From positions 4,400,001-4,464,000 of the forward strand of contig NC_059414.1 of NCBI RefSeq assembly GCF_905220565.1: a stretch of 64,000 nt of DNA. The letters run 5' to 3'. Within the stretch, counting starts at the first letter, position 1; the number at the start of each line of letters is the position of its first letter. The DNA comes from Melitaea cinxia (taxonomy: Eukaryota > Arthropoda > Insecta > Lepidoptera > Nymphalidae). Both the position numbers and the translations under genes were made by a program. This document shows, piece by piece, positions 1 to 11,423 of this stretch. The notes under the pieces are model-generated. The model ran no database searches. It was not told the DNA's origin and was given only the letters and a program-made list of their open reading frames with translations.

Positions 1-343
1 TCTGGCTTGCCTAATCTTGATGGGAAGGGAGTCATCCGTTTTAAAAATTCTATCATTTTCTCTGGTAAATATCTTATCAATGGAGTGTCGAAAAAACCTG
101 TAAAAAAATAATATTAATAACAGTTATAGTAACTATCTAAAAATAAGTATAGGCAATGTTATATTAGCTATTATATCTATTGTATAGGTAATTTTTACAG
201 TCTAAAAATAGTTTTGATATTGAAGAGACTTTGTTCATTGTGTGCGTATAATTATTTCCGAAAAAATATATGTAAAAAAATTAGCCCATTGTAGTAAATT
301 ATTAACAGACTTCAAAAAAAGAAGGAGGTTATCGATACAACCG

Positions 344-382
<39 letters not shown>

Positions 383-2720
383 TATACGTTACCTCAGAAT
401 GGATGGACCAATTTCGATGATTTCTTTTTTAATCGAAAGGTGGTGTGTTTCATGTGGTCCCATTTAAATTTGATTGAGATCTTTTAAATACTTTTTGAGT
501 TATCACTAATAATGCGCATTTACTTAACTATTTTTTTTGTCGATCTATGTTGTATTATATCATCCACCTTTTACTGGATTCACCGATTTCGATAATAGGA
601 GATCGGATAGTAATCAGATTAAAATCTACAATGTACTTAGATAAAGTAAATATACTGTTTTACAATTATTTATCGAATAATAATTTAATATAATTCATTT
701 AAATATTTTTAAAATGAAGAAATAAAATGTTGTCATTAACAATATTTTTAATCTGTACTGAAACACCAACTACAGTACGTGACGTCATTTGTAGGATCAA
801 GTATTTGCCGCGTTCCACTAAGCGTCCGCGACGCCTGCACCATGTTTTCACCATGCCGCCATATTCCGAGCATACAGCTAGCACCTGATACTGAAGAGCG
901 CTCAAATATGCGTACCACTTATAAAATTCGCCCACAAAGCCAGCGTCATATTTTATGTTAATGGAACGGCAATTTTAGTGTCGTGATCGATGACTTTGTG
1001 ACCCTTAGGTGGAACGCGCCCATTGTTATTACCCCAAATCACGCGCTCTCAGATGACATAACGTGGCGTTTTGGCGGGATTTTTAAACAAACAATATTAA
1101 AACATGATTTTGAGTACTAAAAGGCTATAAATAAATAAAATTTTATTTTTTATGGAAATAAGTACCCATAAAGATTAATTTAAAACGCTTTCTGAAAATT
1201 TGTCCAATCTCCTAGAGAGCTGGTGCTTGTCAAATGATTATAATATTTGATAACGCATATTTACTTGACTATTTTTTCGTCCACCTGTGTTTTATTACTT
1301 GTCAATGTAATTGAAGTCGTTTTTTTTTTCGCTTTTGAGCAAACAATTATATTTTTAATGTCACACTTTCATGTTTTGTGTCCAAATATTAATTTTCTTG
1401 ATGGTTATTTCGATTTTCATGCATGTATGCCAGATTTTTGTTAACAATTTCATAAAGAAAATCACATTACATATTACCTAACTTAATCTCTTTATTTCAA
1501 TTTTAATCTTTTTACTTGTAAATTGTAATTTGAATGACAGACCCAAACTTAAGCATGTCTTAACCTTTTTGGTTAATACAGGTTGTAAATCATAAAGTTA
1601 CAATACTTATTTTACCAACCTGGTGCTATGGTCACAACTCGAATACCCCTAGGAGCTAGATCTCTCGCTATTGGCAACGTCATACCAATAACTGCCGCAG
1701 TGGATGCAGCGTAGCCTGCTTGACCTATGTCACCTTCGTAAGCTATTGTTGAGGCTGTGTTTATGATAACTCCTCTTTGTCCATCTTCTGTTGGTTCATT
1801 CTTGCCTATTAGACCTGCCGCTAATCTTATAGTATTGAATGTACCTATTGTATTTACCTGTAAAATTTCCTACTTATAGAGAGCGATAATAATAATGAAA
1901 ATTAAGTTTTTTTTTAATTTAAATTATATGTTGCCATGTAAAAAGTATGTATCAAGTAATACTAAACTATTAAGGCCGAAATTTATATTTTTTTTTTTTT
2001 ATAAATTTACATCTTCTTATATAGCCTAGTACCAAGTGCTTTTGAAATCTACTTAAAAGTCTGTCTGAATTTTTAGTTTTATGAAATATTTTTCTTTACA
2101 TTTTTATGTATTTTCAATTAGTGCAATAATAACTAATAAAAAGTACAATTATTTATACTTACATTTACACATTTAACAAAATGCTCCATTTCAGTTTCCC
2201 TGTCTTTAAAGAAGTTATATACTTGACTTGTTTGAGCATGACCGGCACAGTTGACTAATGTATCTAATCTACCAAACTTAGACTTTGCTAAGTCTAGGGC
2301 TTTCTTAACATCTTCTTCAGATGTTATCTATATATAAATAAAAAACAATTAATCAAACTGTAATGTTCTTATTCACTTTTAAATGCAGATTAAAAACTAT
2401 ACATTACTTTTCTGTAAATTACTTTTTTTAAATTAAACTTCAATTTAAAAAAATAGGTTTTTTTTACATACACAACCAACAGAAACTGAAACTTGGTCCC
2501 CTAGGTCTTTTGCAACTTGGTGCGCTCTTGTACCTTGAATATCTAATATAACGACCCTCCCACCATTTTGTACCAATCGTTCCACAGTCGCTTTCCCAAG
2601 TCCTGAAGCTCCTCCGGTAACCAAACTCACAAGACCCTGAAAAGAGGTTATCTTTTTGTTTATATACTAACAAAATTATATTTTAAAACTACTGTTAAAA
2701 ATTTAACACACCTTTAGCAT
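1..2720 (-). CDS. HSD17B10: 3-hydroxyacyl-CoA dehydrogenase type-2 (HSD17B10/scully-like), 3' end beyond the left edge
   Basis: Mitochondrial short-chain dehydrogenase/reductase; in animals it oxidises 2-methyl-3-hydroxyacyl-CoA and steroids with NAD+ and is the MRPP2 subunit of mitochondrial RNase P. Five coding exons read on the minus strand: 2720-2712 (MLK), 2636-2472, 2327-2163, 1857-1620 and 97-1, all with GT/AG junctions; the first intron is only 75 bp. Visible family marks are the N-terminal TGGASGLG nucleotide-binding motif, the NCAGHA stretch, the INTAS catalytic-Ser segment, GQAGYAAS and the MTLPIARDLAP segment, followed by a FFDTPLIRYLP tail. The fourth-to-fifth exon junction uses donor GTTGGT to keep the APGFFDTP reading. 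Oddity: the YxxxK catalytic pair reads Tyr-Ala-Ala-Ser-Thr (Thr codon at 1701-1699), so the conserved Lys is missing. The last ~20 codons and stop lie outside the window. Family assignment is strong; catalytic competence is doubtful. Confidence 0.92.
305..1365 (+). repeat. Interrupted copy of the GAAGTCGGTT-bounded interspersed repeat, inside an HSD17B10 intron
   Basis: Fills most of the 98-1619 intron. The 5' part (about 305-640) has 'agacttcaaaaaaagaagg', an inserted (TA)n tract at about 345-386, then 'gatggaccaatttcgatga' and 'aatcgaaaggtggtgtgt'. The 3' part (about 1225-1365) has 'gataacgcatatttacttga' and 'gtaattgaagtcgttttttt'. The same blocks occur near 21.3, 39.7, 41.9 and 63.3 kb. 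The two parts are separated by about 550 bp of unrelated DNA, so this copy is old and was itself a target. Its function is unknown and it has no coding capacity. Confidence 0.6.
808..1020. mobile_element. Short element with inverted ends (possible MITE) in the HSD17B10 intron
   Basis: 'cgcgttccactaag' near 808-822 is matched in inverted form by 'cttaggtggaacgcg' near 1005-1019, bracketing about 210 bp of comparatively GC-richer sequence that interrupts the interspersed repeat of 305-1365. It holds no convincing ORF. The ends differ by one indel and no target duplication was confirmed, so the element class is left open. Confidence 0.35.
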
Positions 2721-3323
2721 TATTAATATAACGGTTTATACTTTGTTGTTAAAATATACTGTTCAGTATACAATTAATAGAAAAAAGATTTGTAATTTTA
2801 ATATCTTTTCGCGTAACTCCTAACCTATAATAAACTGTCAAAAAGCTAATCGAGTTATTCATGTCAAACAAACTAGACGTACTAGAATAAAAATAGACTT
2901 CTGTAACGTTTGGAACGTTTGTACGTTGTACGGAACGTTTTGTAACGTTGGAACTTGCAAGCTTTTATTGGCTATATTATATTAGCTTTCTTTAATTACA
3001 TATATTAAATGAATTTAGAAATTGAAAACCTATTAACTTATTTATTTTATAAAATATAAACAATTGATTAAAAGTTTATAATTAAATTACTTTAGTATAG
3101 CTATCCGAGTTATTTGTGTGAAAAGCTTGATTGTTTGTAAAAACAAGGAAAATTGGAAATGGTGGATTAGCGTTGTATTAACTTTTCTATAAATGTACAT
3201 CGGAATATATTGAATGATGATTTATGTACCAATTTTAAATAGAAACATACTCAAAAGCTGGATTTACATTGTTAAATTTTGAACTATATAATCCTATACT
3301 CAAAAATCAAAATCGAAGTAATA
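2721..3323. promoter_or_regulatory. Divergent intergenic region between HSD17B10 and TMEM169
   Basis: About 600 bp separate the two start codons of this head-to-head pair, so both 5'UTRs and core promoters must lie here. A short imperfect tandem run of 'acgtttgtacgttgtacgga' type (2905-2955, several AACGTT/AACGTTTG blocks) is the only obvious local structure. No TATA box at a convincing distance and no RNA gene was seen. Confidence 0.4.
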
Positions 3324-4747
3324 ATGGCTAAAGTCGAGCAACCTGTATTCATCCTGCCAAAGAAGCGAAATGGAAAGAAGCCAAATGCGGTCGCCGGTCA
3401 CGTCGATCATATAATAACAGTACAGGTTCGTTTAGTTCACTAAATACCTGAACAATTGTACATTCAATGTTGGCTTTTAAATCGATTGATTCTGAAGTTT
3501 TGTAAAACAAATAAATGTTTTTCTCATACATTTCAAAATAATGGACACAATTAGTAACTAAACTTTATTTCCTAATCAAACTATTTTGTCTTAATATTAT
3601 TATTACGGTATTTTAGGGTGCTGGAGAAAACGAATTGCCTTCAAAATACAAAAATGGTTTGTCGCCGGTTTCGGAGCATGTAGTGAACGGCATCATTCAT
3701 TCGACAATGGAAGGTCTAAAATCTAACATGAAAATAAATCTACCAATAATCAATGACGTTAATGACGAGGAAATAAACGAAAATAACTCCCTACCAGATC
3801 AGCACAAGCCTCAGACACAGAAGAATGGATACCAGCCACTTTCGACTATAAACAGTAGCCGTGAAATTATCGACTTATCACCAATTTATGAGAATTCTTC
3901 AGATGCCTGCTCTAGCCACGGTGACTTAAGAGAAATAAATGACAATGACATACAAAGAAGCTGCAGAATTTTGAATTCTGATAACAATGAAAGCTCATGT
4001 GCAACACCTAATAGCTTATCTCAAACTCAATCAGAGAACAGCTTTGAAATGGGTCTGCTAACGGACAGTCTCAAGAACAGCGCTAAAAGAAGAAAGCGAG
4101 TCAATATTGTGCCAGGCATTGTTGAAACTGATAATACAGATACAGAGATCACAGCTCTAAGGGTTGAGTCCGAAGGGTCTATATCCCCTGAATACTCATT
4201 GTCTGAAACTAAAGATTGTTACTTAACTATGACAGGTACAATTAAAAGGGGTAAAAAGAAGGGACAGAATGTTGATGTAAAGCTAAACATATCAAGAGAG
4301 GAGCTAGAAATTATCGAGGCAACAATTGTTGCTGAGGAGTACAACAAAATGGATGTGTCAAAATGTTCTCTGTACAATGGGCCACATATATTCTTATTTA
4401 GCCTGTTGTGTATTCCATTTGTAGCATTCATATCAGCAATGTACTCATTCTACATGGGCACCATGGCTTGGTACAACATTTTTACTCATGTAACAGAAGA
4501 TTTAAGTTGTATCAAAAAGGTCTTATTAGCTCCTATAGTGATACTGTCATATCCATTTTTGATAGCAATCTTTACTCTAGGTCTCGGGCTATATGCGGGG
4601 ATAGCGCAACTTACATTCAGTGGTGCCAACTGGTGGAAGGATGTATGCGATTTTGAGAAAGGTTTCTATGGTTGGCTCTGTAATACTCTAGGTATGTCTG
4701 AATGCAGCCCGTATGAAGTTGTAGTTTTAATGGATGTAAAACAGTAA
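3324..4747 (+). CDS. TMEM169: Transmembrane protein 169 (TMEM169) homologue
   Basis: Two exons, 3324-3425 (34 codons, MAKVEQPVFILPKK...) and 3617-4747, joined in phase 0, give about 410 residues. The first ~230 residues are polar and low in recognisable structure. Then comes the family signature YLTMTGTIKRGKKKGQ (about residues 230-245), followed by GPHIFLF and two hydrophobic membrane segments (about 290-311 and 335-365) separated by a WYNIF loop, and the conserved C-terminal block EKGFYGWLC...SECSPYEVV. This order matches vertebrate TMEM169, whose molecular role is poorly known; a two-pass membrane protein is inferred. The first exon is supported by an ATG with open frame and a clean CAG|GTTCGT donor. 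It is head-to-head with HSD17B10 and tail-to-tail with Pam16. Confidence 0.93.
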
Positions 4748-6093
4748 AACCTTTCATACATTCCTATTAAAAGTCGGTAGTCAATATCATATTGTAAAAA
4801 GAAGTATGTATACTAATTACTTCAGATACGCCATATTATTTATTAGCTCTGAATGTTCTGAAATAACATTTTATATTATGACAAAAGTATAGGAAAACTA
4901 TTTCAATGTTTTCATCCAGCTACAATTAACACTGCCATCCTAAAATATGAAACTTTATAGTGACATTTATCAAAGCTTTTATAGATTGTATTGATTTTTA
5001 TTCCTATTGGTAAATATCTAGTCGAAAACATACTCATTTTATTTCTAAGGTAATTTATAAGTTTTATTCTAAGATTTGATATAAATAGGAAAGTTGAATG
5101 AAAGAACGTAATGTGATGGGAACAAAATGGGAAGTTACAGGAAGTAACAGGTTTTATACAACATTTTGAATTTTATATTTTAAACTAGAATTTAAGATAT
5201 GTCTAATGGAATCAATTAATGAGTCTTCATTTGCTCAAATTCTTCCAATAATTATAATTTTTACATTCATCTCCTTGAGAAAATTCTAGTAATAGATGCT
5301 TATTAGTTTTGCTTAAAATGTCAAAGTCCATATATCATATATAAGAGTATTCAATATTGATGGTTTATTACTGTTAATGTAATGCTAATTTTTATCTCAC
5401 TAGATGGAATATTATGTCTTAAATCAATACTTGCTTGTTATTTAGCACAATCTAATTTATAACAAACAAATGTATATCTTATTTATAAATAATTTATTAA
5501 AAGTAATTTTACAAATGTAGTACATATTCATAATTCATAAGTATGATGACATAATATAATTTATTGTGTATTACGTCTAAGGCTCTGTTTCACCAGTATA
5601 TTACTGATAGACATTATCAGCGGGAGGTATAACAACCCCTAATGGTGGTTAAAATAGTAGTAATAAATGAAATGTTTTGTTTTTACATATTGTGAATAGA
5701 AATATCTGACAGGTGAAGAGTGAGTCTGATAGAGAATATTAAATATATATCATGAACTCTTATCTGTTAGATACCATTATTCCCCAGATAGATTTATCTT
5801 TAAATCGGTGAAACACTACCTAAGTAAAATAAAAGATGATTTCTACTGCTTAGGATTTATTGATAATCATATCATGCTTAAATAATTGTTTTAAGCTATT
5901 ATGTATCTGCTTATGCATTTTATGTAATGCTCTAACTATTTTACATAATTATATTACATAGCGTTAAAGACTGATGTATTCTAGTCACTATTGTGTCCAT
6001 TTTCTACGTAATAAAATATTTTATAAAACTAATTGATTTTATTAAAATAACAATTATCTACAAAAGGAAACGAGTATATATTAATTTATTTCT
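4748..6093. other. TMEM169/Pam16 intergenic and 3'UTR region
   Basis: AT-rich sequence with several AATAAA-type signals on both strands, expected for two convergent genes. The only structured piece is the 240-bp MITE at 5581-5820. No other ORF or RNA gene is supported. Confidence 0.5.
5581..5820. mobile_element. 240-bp MITE with TAA target duplication (PIF/Harbinger type)
   Basis: The ends GGCTCTGTTTCACC and GGTGAAACACTACC form 14-bp imperfect terminal inverted repeats, and each is flanked outside by TAA (5578-5580 and 5821-5823). A 3-bp TAA/TTA duplication with G-rich termini is the hallmark of PIF/Harbinger elements. It has no coding capacity, so it is a non-autonomous copy. It lies in the 3' region between TMEM169 and Pam16. 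A partial similar end, 'gggccggtttcactgagta', occurs near 19280. Confidence 0.6.
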
Positions 6094-6462
6094 TCATGAG
6101 GCATCGTTGGATTTATTCTGACTTTGTTTAAATTCCGTATCAATTCTTTCTTTAGCTCTCACTATTTTTGATTGTAAATAGAAGGACCCTCCTTTTGCCT
6201 TATCGTTTACCGAAAAAAGGTGTTCATAGTTGTTTTTAACTTTATCGGGATCTAATTTTTCTATATTAAGGATTTGCATAGCTTCTTCTAAAGTCAGTCC
6301 TGTGGAAGCATTTGCTGCTGCTCTTCTAGCACCTTGTTGACCACCACCAGCTCTTTTAGCTGCTTCCTGTGATGCAGCTAATTCTTGTTTTAATGCTCTA
6401 GCGAAGGCTCTTCCTACAACTTGTGCCCCGAGAACTATTATTTGAGCAATATATTTAGCCAT
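6094..6462 (-). CDS. Pam16: Mitochondrial import motor subunit Pam16/TIM16 (Magmas, black pearl)
   Basis: Single-exon 122-residue protein, the usual family length. It begins MAKYIAQIIVLGAQVVGRAF, the typical membrane-associated N-terminal segment, followed by an Ala/Gly-rich linker and the J-like domain (about residues 55-105: LTLEEAMQILN, DPDKVKNNYEHLF, KGGSFYLQSKIVRAKERID). The J-like fold lacks the HPD tripeptide of true J-proteins, as expected for Pam16, which binds Pam14/DnaJC19 and tunes mtHsp70 at the TIM23 channel in the matrix. Start chosen as the only ATG before the conserved N-terminus. Stop codon followed by a Lys/Ser/Asn-rich tail (SQNKSNDAS). It is head-to-head with the ZCCHC10 gene 812 bp away. 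Confidence 0.96.
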   Translation of the reverse strand: MAKYIAQIIVLGAQVVGRAFARALKQELAASQEAAKRAGGGQQGARRAAANASTGLTLEEAMQILNIEKLDPDKVKNNYEHLFSVNDKAKGGSFYLQSKIVRAKERIDTEFKQSQNKSNDAS

Positions 6463-7274
6463 GTTTTATTTAAATAATAAGCTAAAGTTATAACATCTGT
6501 CATTACGACAAAAGCAAATATCTTGTTAAAATTTTGAGGTTATGTTATTGAATGTCAAAATCACGGTGCAGGTATATAAGACCGTGTTTTTAAGCCACTT
6601 TTAAGCACTGATATTTTTGCATAGGTACTTTTTATAGATTTTCCTTCCTAATACATACATTTATATGTTTTAAGTGAAATTTTGCAAACAATTTTCATTG
6701 AAAACATGTAGTAACTAAATACTTTTATTGAAATAAATAAAATTGTTATATTTATTTTAGAAATTTTTTTTATATTATAATTCTGTGAACTGAACAATAA
6801 ACTTTTTTATTAAATTCCAAGCGGACTAAGTCACGATCACAGCTAGTTCTAAAACAAAAGTACTCGCACGAAAATAAATCTAAACGTGTTTTTTGCACCG
6901 CCAATGCGTCGTTGTCGCTAAGATAATTGTGTGCTGCCCTTGTAATATGATGTAATTTTCATAGTATAAAATATATGATACATATACATTTTATTTCCAA
7001 TATCTTCCTTTTAATCTAAAATATATAAAAACTGTAAAAAAATGAACGCTCCGTTAATTTAATATTTTGTTGACAGGCATCACTAATCACTAACAATGGT
7101 TTGTGTTTGTCAATTTTTCTATCGCCACGCTTGACGCAGATTTGTATCCGAATTAAATTTACTTCTGATCAAGGAAGAGTTACACATAAATCTCAAGCTA
7201 CTTATACTGCGTGTTTATTGAAACGAATTCAAGTTGAAAATATTATAAAGTTACGAAGCACTAACTAATACAAA
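6463..7274. promoter_or_regulatory. Divergent intergenic region between Pam16 and ZCCHC10
   Basis: About 810 bp between two opposed start codons. It is AT-rich and no repeat or RNA gene was recognised. Promoters of both genes are expected here on layout alone; no specific factor site is claimed. Confidence 0.35.
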
Positions 7275-8504
7275 ATGACTTTGGGTACTTACAACAGACA
7301 TCAAGCAGAACGCAAAAAGTAAGAAAATTTCGAAATACCTGAATTTTATTAATGTTAATTACATTTGTTTATATTCTTAACTAATTTAACACGTACATTG
7401 TAGGCAAGCAGCTTTGGCAGCTGCTTTTCCTCAAGGTATACGCTGCCAGAAATGCCTTGAATATGGCCATTGGAGCTACGAATGCAAAGGCAAGCGTAAA
7501 ATTGCAGTGCGTCCATCTCGCTCTCAGATTTTAAAAAAGAATTTGAAAGCGAAACAGGAAAACGACTGCAGGTAAGAAGAATTATTCTCATTTTATGATA
7601 GTATCATTAGTTATAAGTAAAGTGTGTACAAGTATAAGTGTTCTGTTCACAAATTTTGAACTACCTTCACTTAAAAATTTAACTTTTTAATTAACCAACC
7701 ATATAATTATGAAACAGTAAATTTGGTTCAATTATTATAAATAAATTTAGATTTAGTTTATTTAAATTTTATATACAATAAAAAATTAATTAAATAAAAT
7801 TATGAAATTGCAGGTGAGGGTTTTAGTTACTCTAATGGGGTTGGATATAGAATCGTTTGGCAGAATTTTACGGGTGAAATGAATTGAGGGGATATAGAGA
7901 TGTCACAGAACAAAATTATATGATCTTAACGAGGAGCAATTAAATAAGCTTGAGCGCCTTCAAAATCTTTGCATACGGTTCATATTTGGTCTTCGCAAAT
8001 ATGACCACATTTCCGAATTTCGCAGTTGTCTCAAGTGGCTTCCGATTCGCTTTCGCAGGAATACTCACATACTCTCGCTACTATATTGTATACTTTTTCA
8101 TTCTGATACACCTCTGTACCTTAAGGAGCGTTTCAAGTATCTTTGTAATACACACGAACGCACCCTTAGATCTGAGTCTACTTTGATGCTCGAAACCCCA
8201 GCTCACACTACTTCTTTTTACTCCAATTCCTTTTCAGTTAAAGCTGTTCAACTTTGGAACGCTCTACCTCTTCCTATAAAACAAGCCCAATCCCTGTCTT
8301 GCTTTAAAAAATACCTCAAGGCGCACTATTTGTCACTTAGTACGTCATAATTGTTTTTATCTCTGCATAACATATTGTAGGAGTATCGCTTCACTTGTAT
8401 TTTGTATTCTATGCTATTATTCATATTATATGTATTTCGTTTATATGTAGGTATAGTATTTTTATGCGTATGTATATATATGTGTATGTATGTCTGTGTA
8501 TATA

Positions 8505-8567
<63 letters not shown>

Positions 8568-9728
8568 GTTTGTATGTATGTATCTATGTATGTATGTATT
8601 GTGCTGTATGTGTATGTATGTGTATTTGTACTCGATAGTTGATATTGTTCTAGGTGACACTAATTGTCACTTCTCTGCATACACTTCCCTACCGCTTTTT
8701 CACTACGCTGTGTCCTATATGCCCAAAGGTTGTCTGGAAGAGATCGCTACTCTAGCGATAAGACCGCCTTTGTACACTGTTTTATTTTTATTTTTTATTT
8801 TATTTGTAATATGTTATTGTGTTGATTGTTGTTGTGTACAATAAAGAGTATCTATCTATCTATCTATCTATGCCAATAAACAGCTTAATTTCGAAGTTAG
8901 GTCTATGGGATTTCTCTTTTTTTTTTTTTTCAAGCATGGTGCATTACCTTGTATTGCGAGTGGTATGGGGTGGTTGTGGGGGACTCCCCCATCCCCCTCA
9001 CCCTTTTTTGCCCTTAAATTCCTGCCAGACGTTTTTAAATTTCAATTATTAGAAATACTTTATTGTGATATTTGCATTTATAACTGTATTATATTTGCAT
9101 TTATAACTTTATTAACATACAATATAAATTTATTTCAAGATGTATAATTGGATGATGTAACTGTAAAAATTACTTTTGGTTTGGGACAAGCAGTTTAGCT
9201 TGGGTGTAGTTAATACAGAACTGGCAAGCGATGGCTTATTTTAAAAAGTGTATCTATTTTGTTACATTATGTTAATACACGAGGAATATTCTGTGCTGAA
9301 TAGTAAGGCAAGCTTATAAAATATCTCAGATGATACTTGAGGGTAGTTGTAAGTCAGTGTAAGGAAGGTAGCAATAGTAGCCAAGGTATAGCCAAATTTC
9401 ATAAGAGTTGAATGAAATATTGTTATCAGTTAACAAACATGCCTAAATGTAATCAAGGTTTTATTTGAAAAATAAATAAAAAAACACACATGCCAACTTA
9501 CTAACACAATTTTTTTTTAATTATGGTTTTATTTTTAGCAATGGAAAGTGCAAGGTACCAAACAAAAAGAAGCGTTCAAACTCTGATTGCTCAGACTGTT
9601 CAGAGAGTAGCTCGTCGGAGAGTTCGTCGGACTCATCTTCAAGCAGTTCTTCTAGCAGTGATAGTAGCAGCGACTCTGAGAGCGACAGCAACAGCAGCAG
9701 TAGCTCGGACTCGTGTAGCGACTGTTAA
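7275..9728 (+). CDS. ZCCHC10: Zinc finger CCHC domain-containing protein 10-like
   Basis: Three exons, 7275-7318 (MTLGTYNRHQAERK), 7404-7571 and 9539-9728, with GT/AG junctions. Exon 2 starts QAALAAAFPQGIRCQKCLEYGHWSYEC, a single CCHC knuckle (C-x2-C-x4-H-x4-C) with an adjoining basic stretch (KGKRKIAVRPSRSQILKKN). Exon 3 encodes NGKCKVPNKKKRSNSD and then a Ser/Asp-rich tail ending SSDSCSDC. Knuckle, basic linker and Ser-rich C-terminus match ZCCHC10, a small nucleic-acid-binding protein of unclear role. Total length is 133 residues. The 2-kb second intron contains a LINE 3' end and microsatellites. The stop is 22 bp upstream of a MITE that seems to supply the polyadenylation signal. It is convergent with MCM2. 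Confidence 0.9.
7917..8871 (+). mobile_element. 5'-truncated CR1/Jockey-type LINE, 3' end, in the ZCCHC10 intron
   Basis: An open frame from about 7917 to 8350 encodes the C-terminal end of a LINE reverse transcriptase: LERLQNLCIRFIFGLRKYD, then WLPIRFRRNTHILSLLY, VQLWNALPLPIK and a final FKKYLKAHYLS before the stop. The 3'UTR holds a TG/TA microsatellite (about 8460-8620) and a conserved stem-loop (GAGATCGCT...AGCGATAAG at about 8740-8762), followed by AATAAAG and a (TATC)n tail at 8848-8871. The upstream RT domain is missing. No target duplication was found. Confidence 0.75.
8455..8625. repeat. TG/TA-rich microsatellite
   Basis: Compound (TA)n, (TGTA)n and (TATG)n simple sequence inside the LINE 3'UTR. 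The long Tyr/Ile-rich translations here are artefacts of the repeat. Confidence 0.85.
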
Positions 9729-9750
9729 ACTATTTCTATTATAGAACTTA

Positions 9751-9989
9751 GGGCCATCCATATATTACATCACATGAATTTTACAATTTATTGACCCTTC
9801 CTTTTCATAGTTGGTAATATTTATGTATAGTGTATATTCATTTAAATTGTTTTTCAATAAAACCAATACCAATCAAACATACTATAAACTAGTACAGCTA
9901 GAGTTAATTCGCCAACAATATGTTTTCACACTTCTTTAACCCCCTAATCCCCCCCCCCCCAACGTGTGACGTAATTTATGGATGACCCC
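9751..9989. mobile_element. MITE at the 3' end of ZCCHC10, carrying its likely poly(A) signal
   Basis: 'gggccatccatatattacat' at 9751 is matched in inverted form by 'gtaatttatggatgacccc' ending at 9989, giving terminal inverted repeats of about 25 bp with a few mismatches. The element starts 22 bp after the ZCCHC10 stop (9726-9728) and contains AATAAA near 9856, the first canonical signal downstream. A poly-C run (about 9950-9960) lies just inside the right end. Confidence 0.6.
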
Positions 9990-11423
9990 TTTTCTTCTAA
10001 TCCTATTTGTCTATGCATTTGATGTTAATTTGATATTTTTTAAATACTTTTACTTTCTTTGTTGTGTCTTTGAGTAGTTCTTATTTATTTTCATTTACTA
10101 TTCTGATTTAGTGATTTTCATTTCAATTTCAATATAATTTAGATATTCCCATTTGGCAGTTTACTAATGATGCTGGTCATTAAAAATTTAGGATAAGTTA
10201 ATATTCTTAATTTGATTGTTTTAAATATAATTCTTATGTCAGTGAGTTTTATAGATTATACTTATATAATTCATTGTTACCTGATTGCTGATAATTAGTT
10301 CAGACTTGATATAAAAATGACATATGTATAACTTAGTTTATTTTAAGTATAATGAGGCTTGTAAAAATCGATGTAAATTATTATATTTTTTTGATAACAA
10401 AGGTAAATAATTGAAAAAAAAAAGATTCTTTTTTATATTTCGGGTGATTTTAATATATTAGTTATGTTTCAGCAATGTGACTCTAGACAAGCAGTTAAAA
10501 AGCTGTGAAAAAAGCTCTAAATGTAATTTTAAAAATATAACTGTATTCTAGTAGATTGTGTAATTCTCTATTTTACTATTTATATTTAAGACTGTATGTA
10601 AAATGTTTTCTAGAGTTAAATTGTTTTTATTTAATAAGTAAAGTATGAAATTCGAATTAATATGAATAAAACAATTTAAGTAAGGTAATGTATATTTTTA
10701 TTTCGTTACATCGTAAAATTATAAAAACAAAATTCAATTTGAACCAGCAAATGATTTGATATTACCAGAATACTTGACAAGAAATATTGTACTTATTATT
10801 CTACGGCACATAATTATATTAACAAAAATTGTGTGTATGCATGGTGGGTAGGTGGGTATTATTTAAAAAAATAAACCTTAAAAAAATGAAGGTGCAATGA
10901 TCACAGATAAATATTTATCAACAGAGAAGTATTCTCGGTGAATTGTGTTTAACAATTTGATAGTATTGAAAGAAAGAAAAAACTTGTTCAAAACCTTACG
11001 GCACAATATACTGGCATAAAGCTGAATAAATCGATTGACAGTTACATCCAAACAGCACTTAAAGAATAATTTTACAAAAAATTCTAGTAATACAAAGAAA
11101 AATAAATCGAATTATTCTAAACCTACTTTGATGAATTTTTTTAATATTCTTTCTAAGTTTATTGTGATATATGTATGACAAAATTATGGTTCCTCAAAAG
11201 GTACTCAATAATCTGAGATTCTACTCAATTACTTGAAAAACTTAAAATTCGCAATGTCTCGCCAATTAAGAACGATGCTTAAAAAATTGTAATTATTACA
11301 TAAAAAATTGTGAATACATGACATAAGAAACAGAACATTAACAATTATCGTAAAAAATCTTACAAATAAAAAAACTTAGGAGTATAAAACGGCGAAAATA
11401 ACTCCCTTGACAATATTCAAATT
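9990..11423. other. Intergenic/3'UTR region between ZCCHC10 and MCM2
   Basis: AT-rich sequence between two convergent genes. The MCM2 3'UTR must occupy its right part; TTTATT (AATAAA on the minus strand) occurs near 10697 and 11157. No repeat, RNA gene or ORF is recognised. Confidence 0.5.

Noticed and set aside
770..961. Opposed 60-78-codon frames in the HSD17B10 intron
   Set aside because: They fall in the putative MITE bounded by cgcgttccac repeats; no coding evidence.
8395..8844. Long Tyr/Ile/Cys-rich reading frames on both strands
   Set aside because: Translations of the TG/TA microsatellite in a LINE 3'UTR; composition and repeats give no protein signal.
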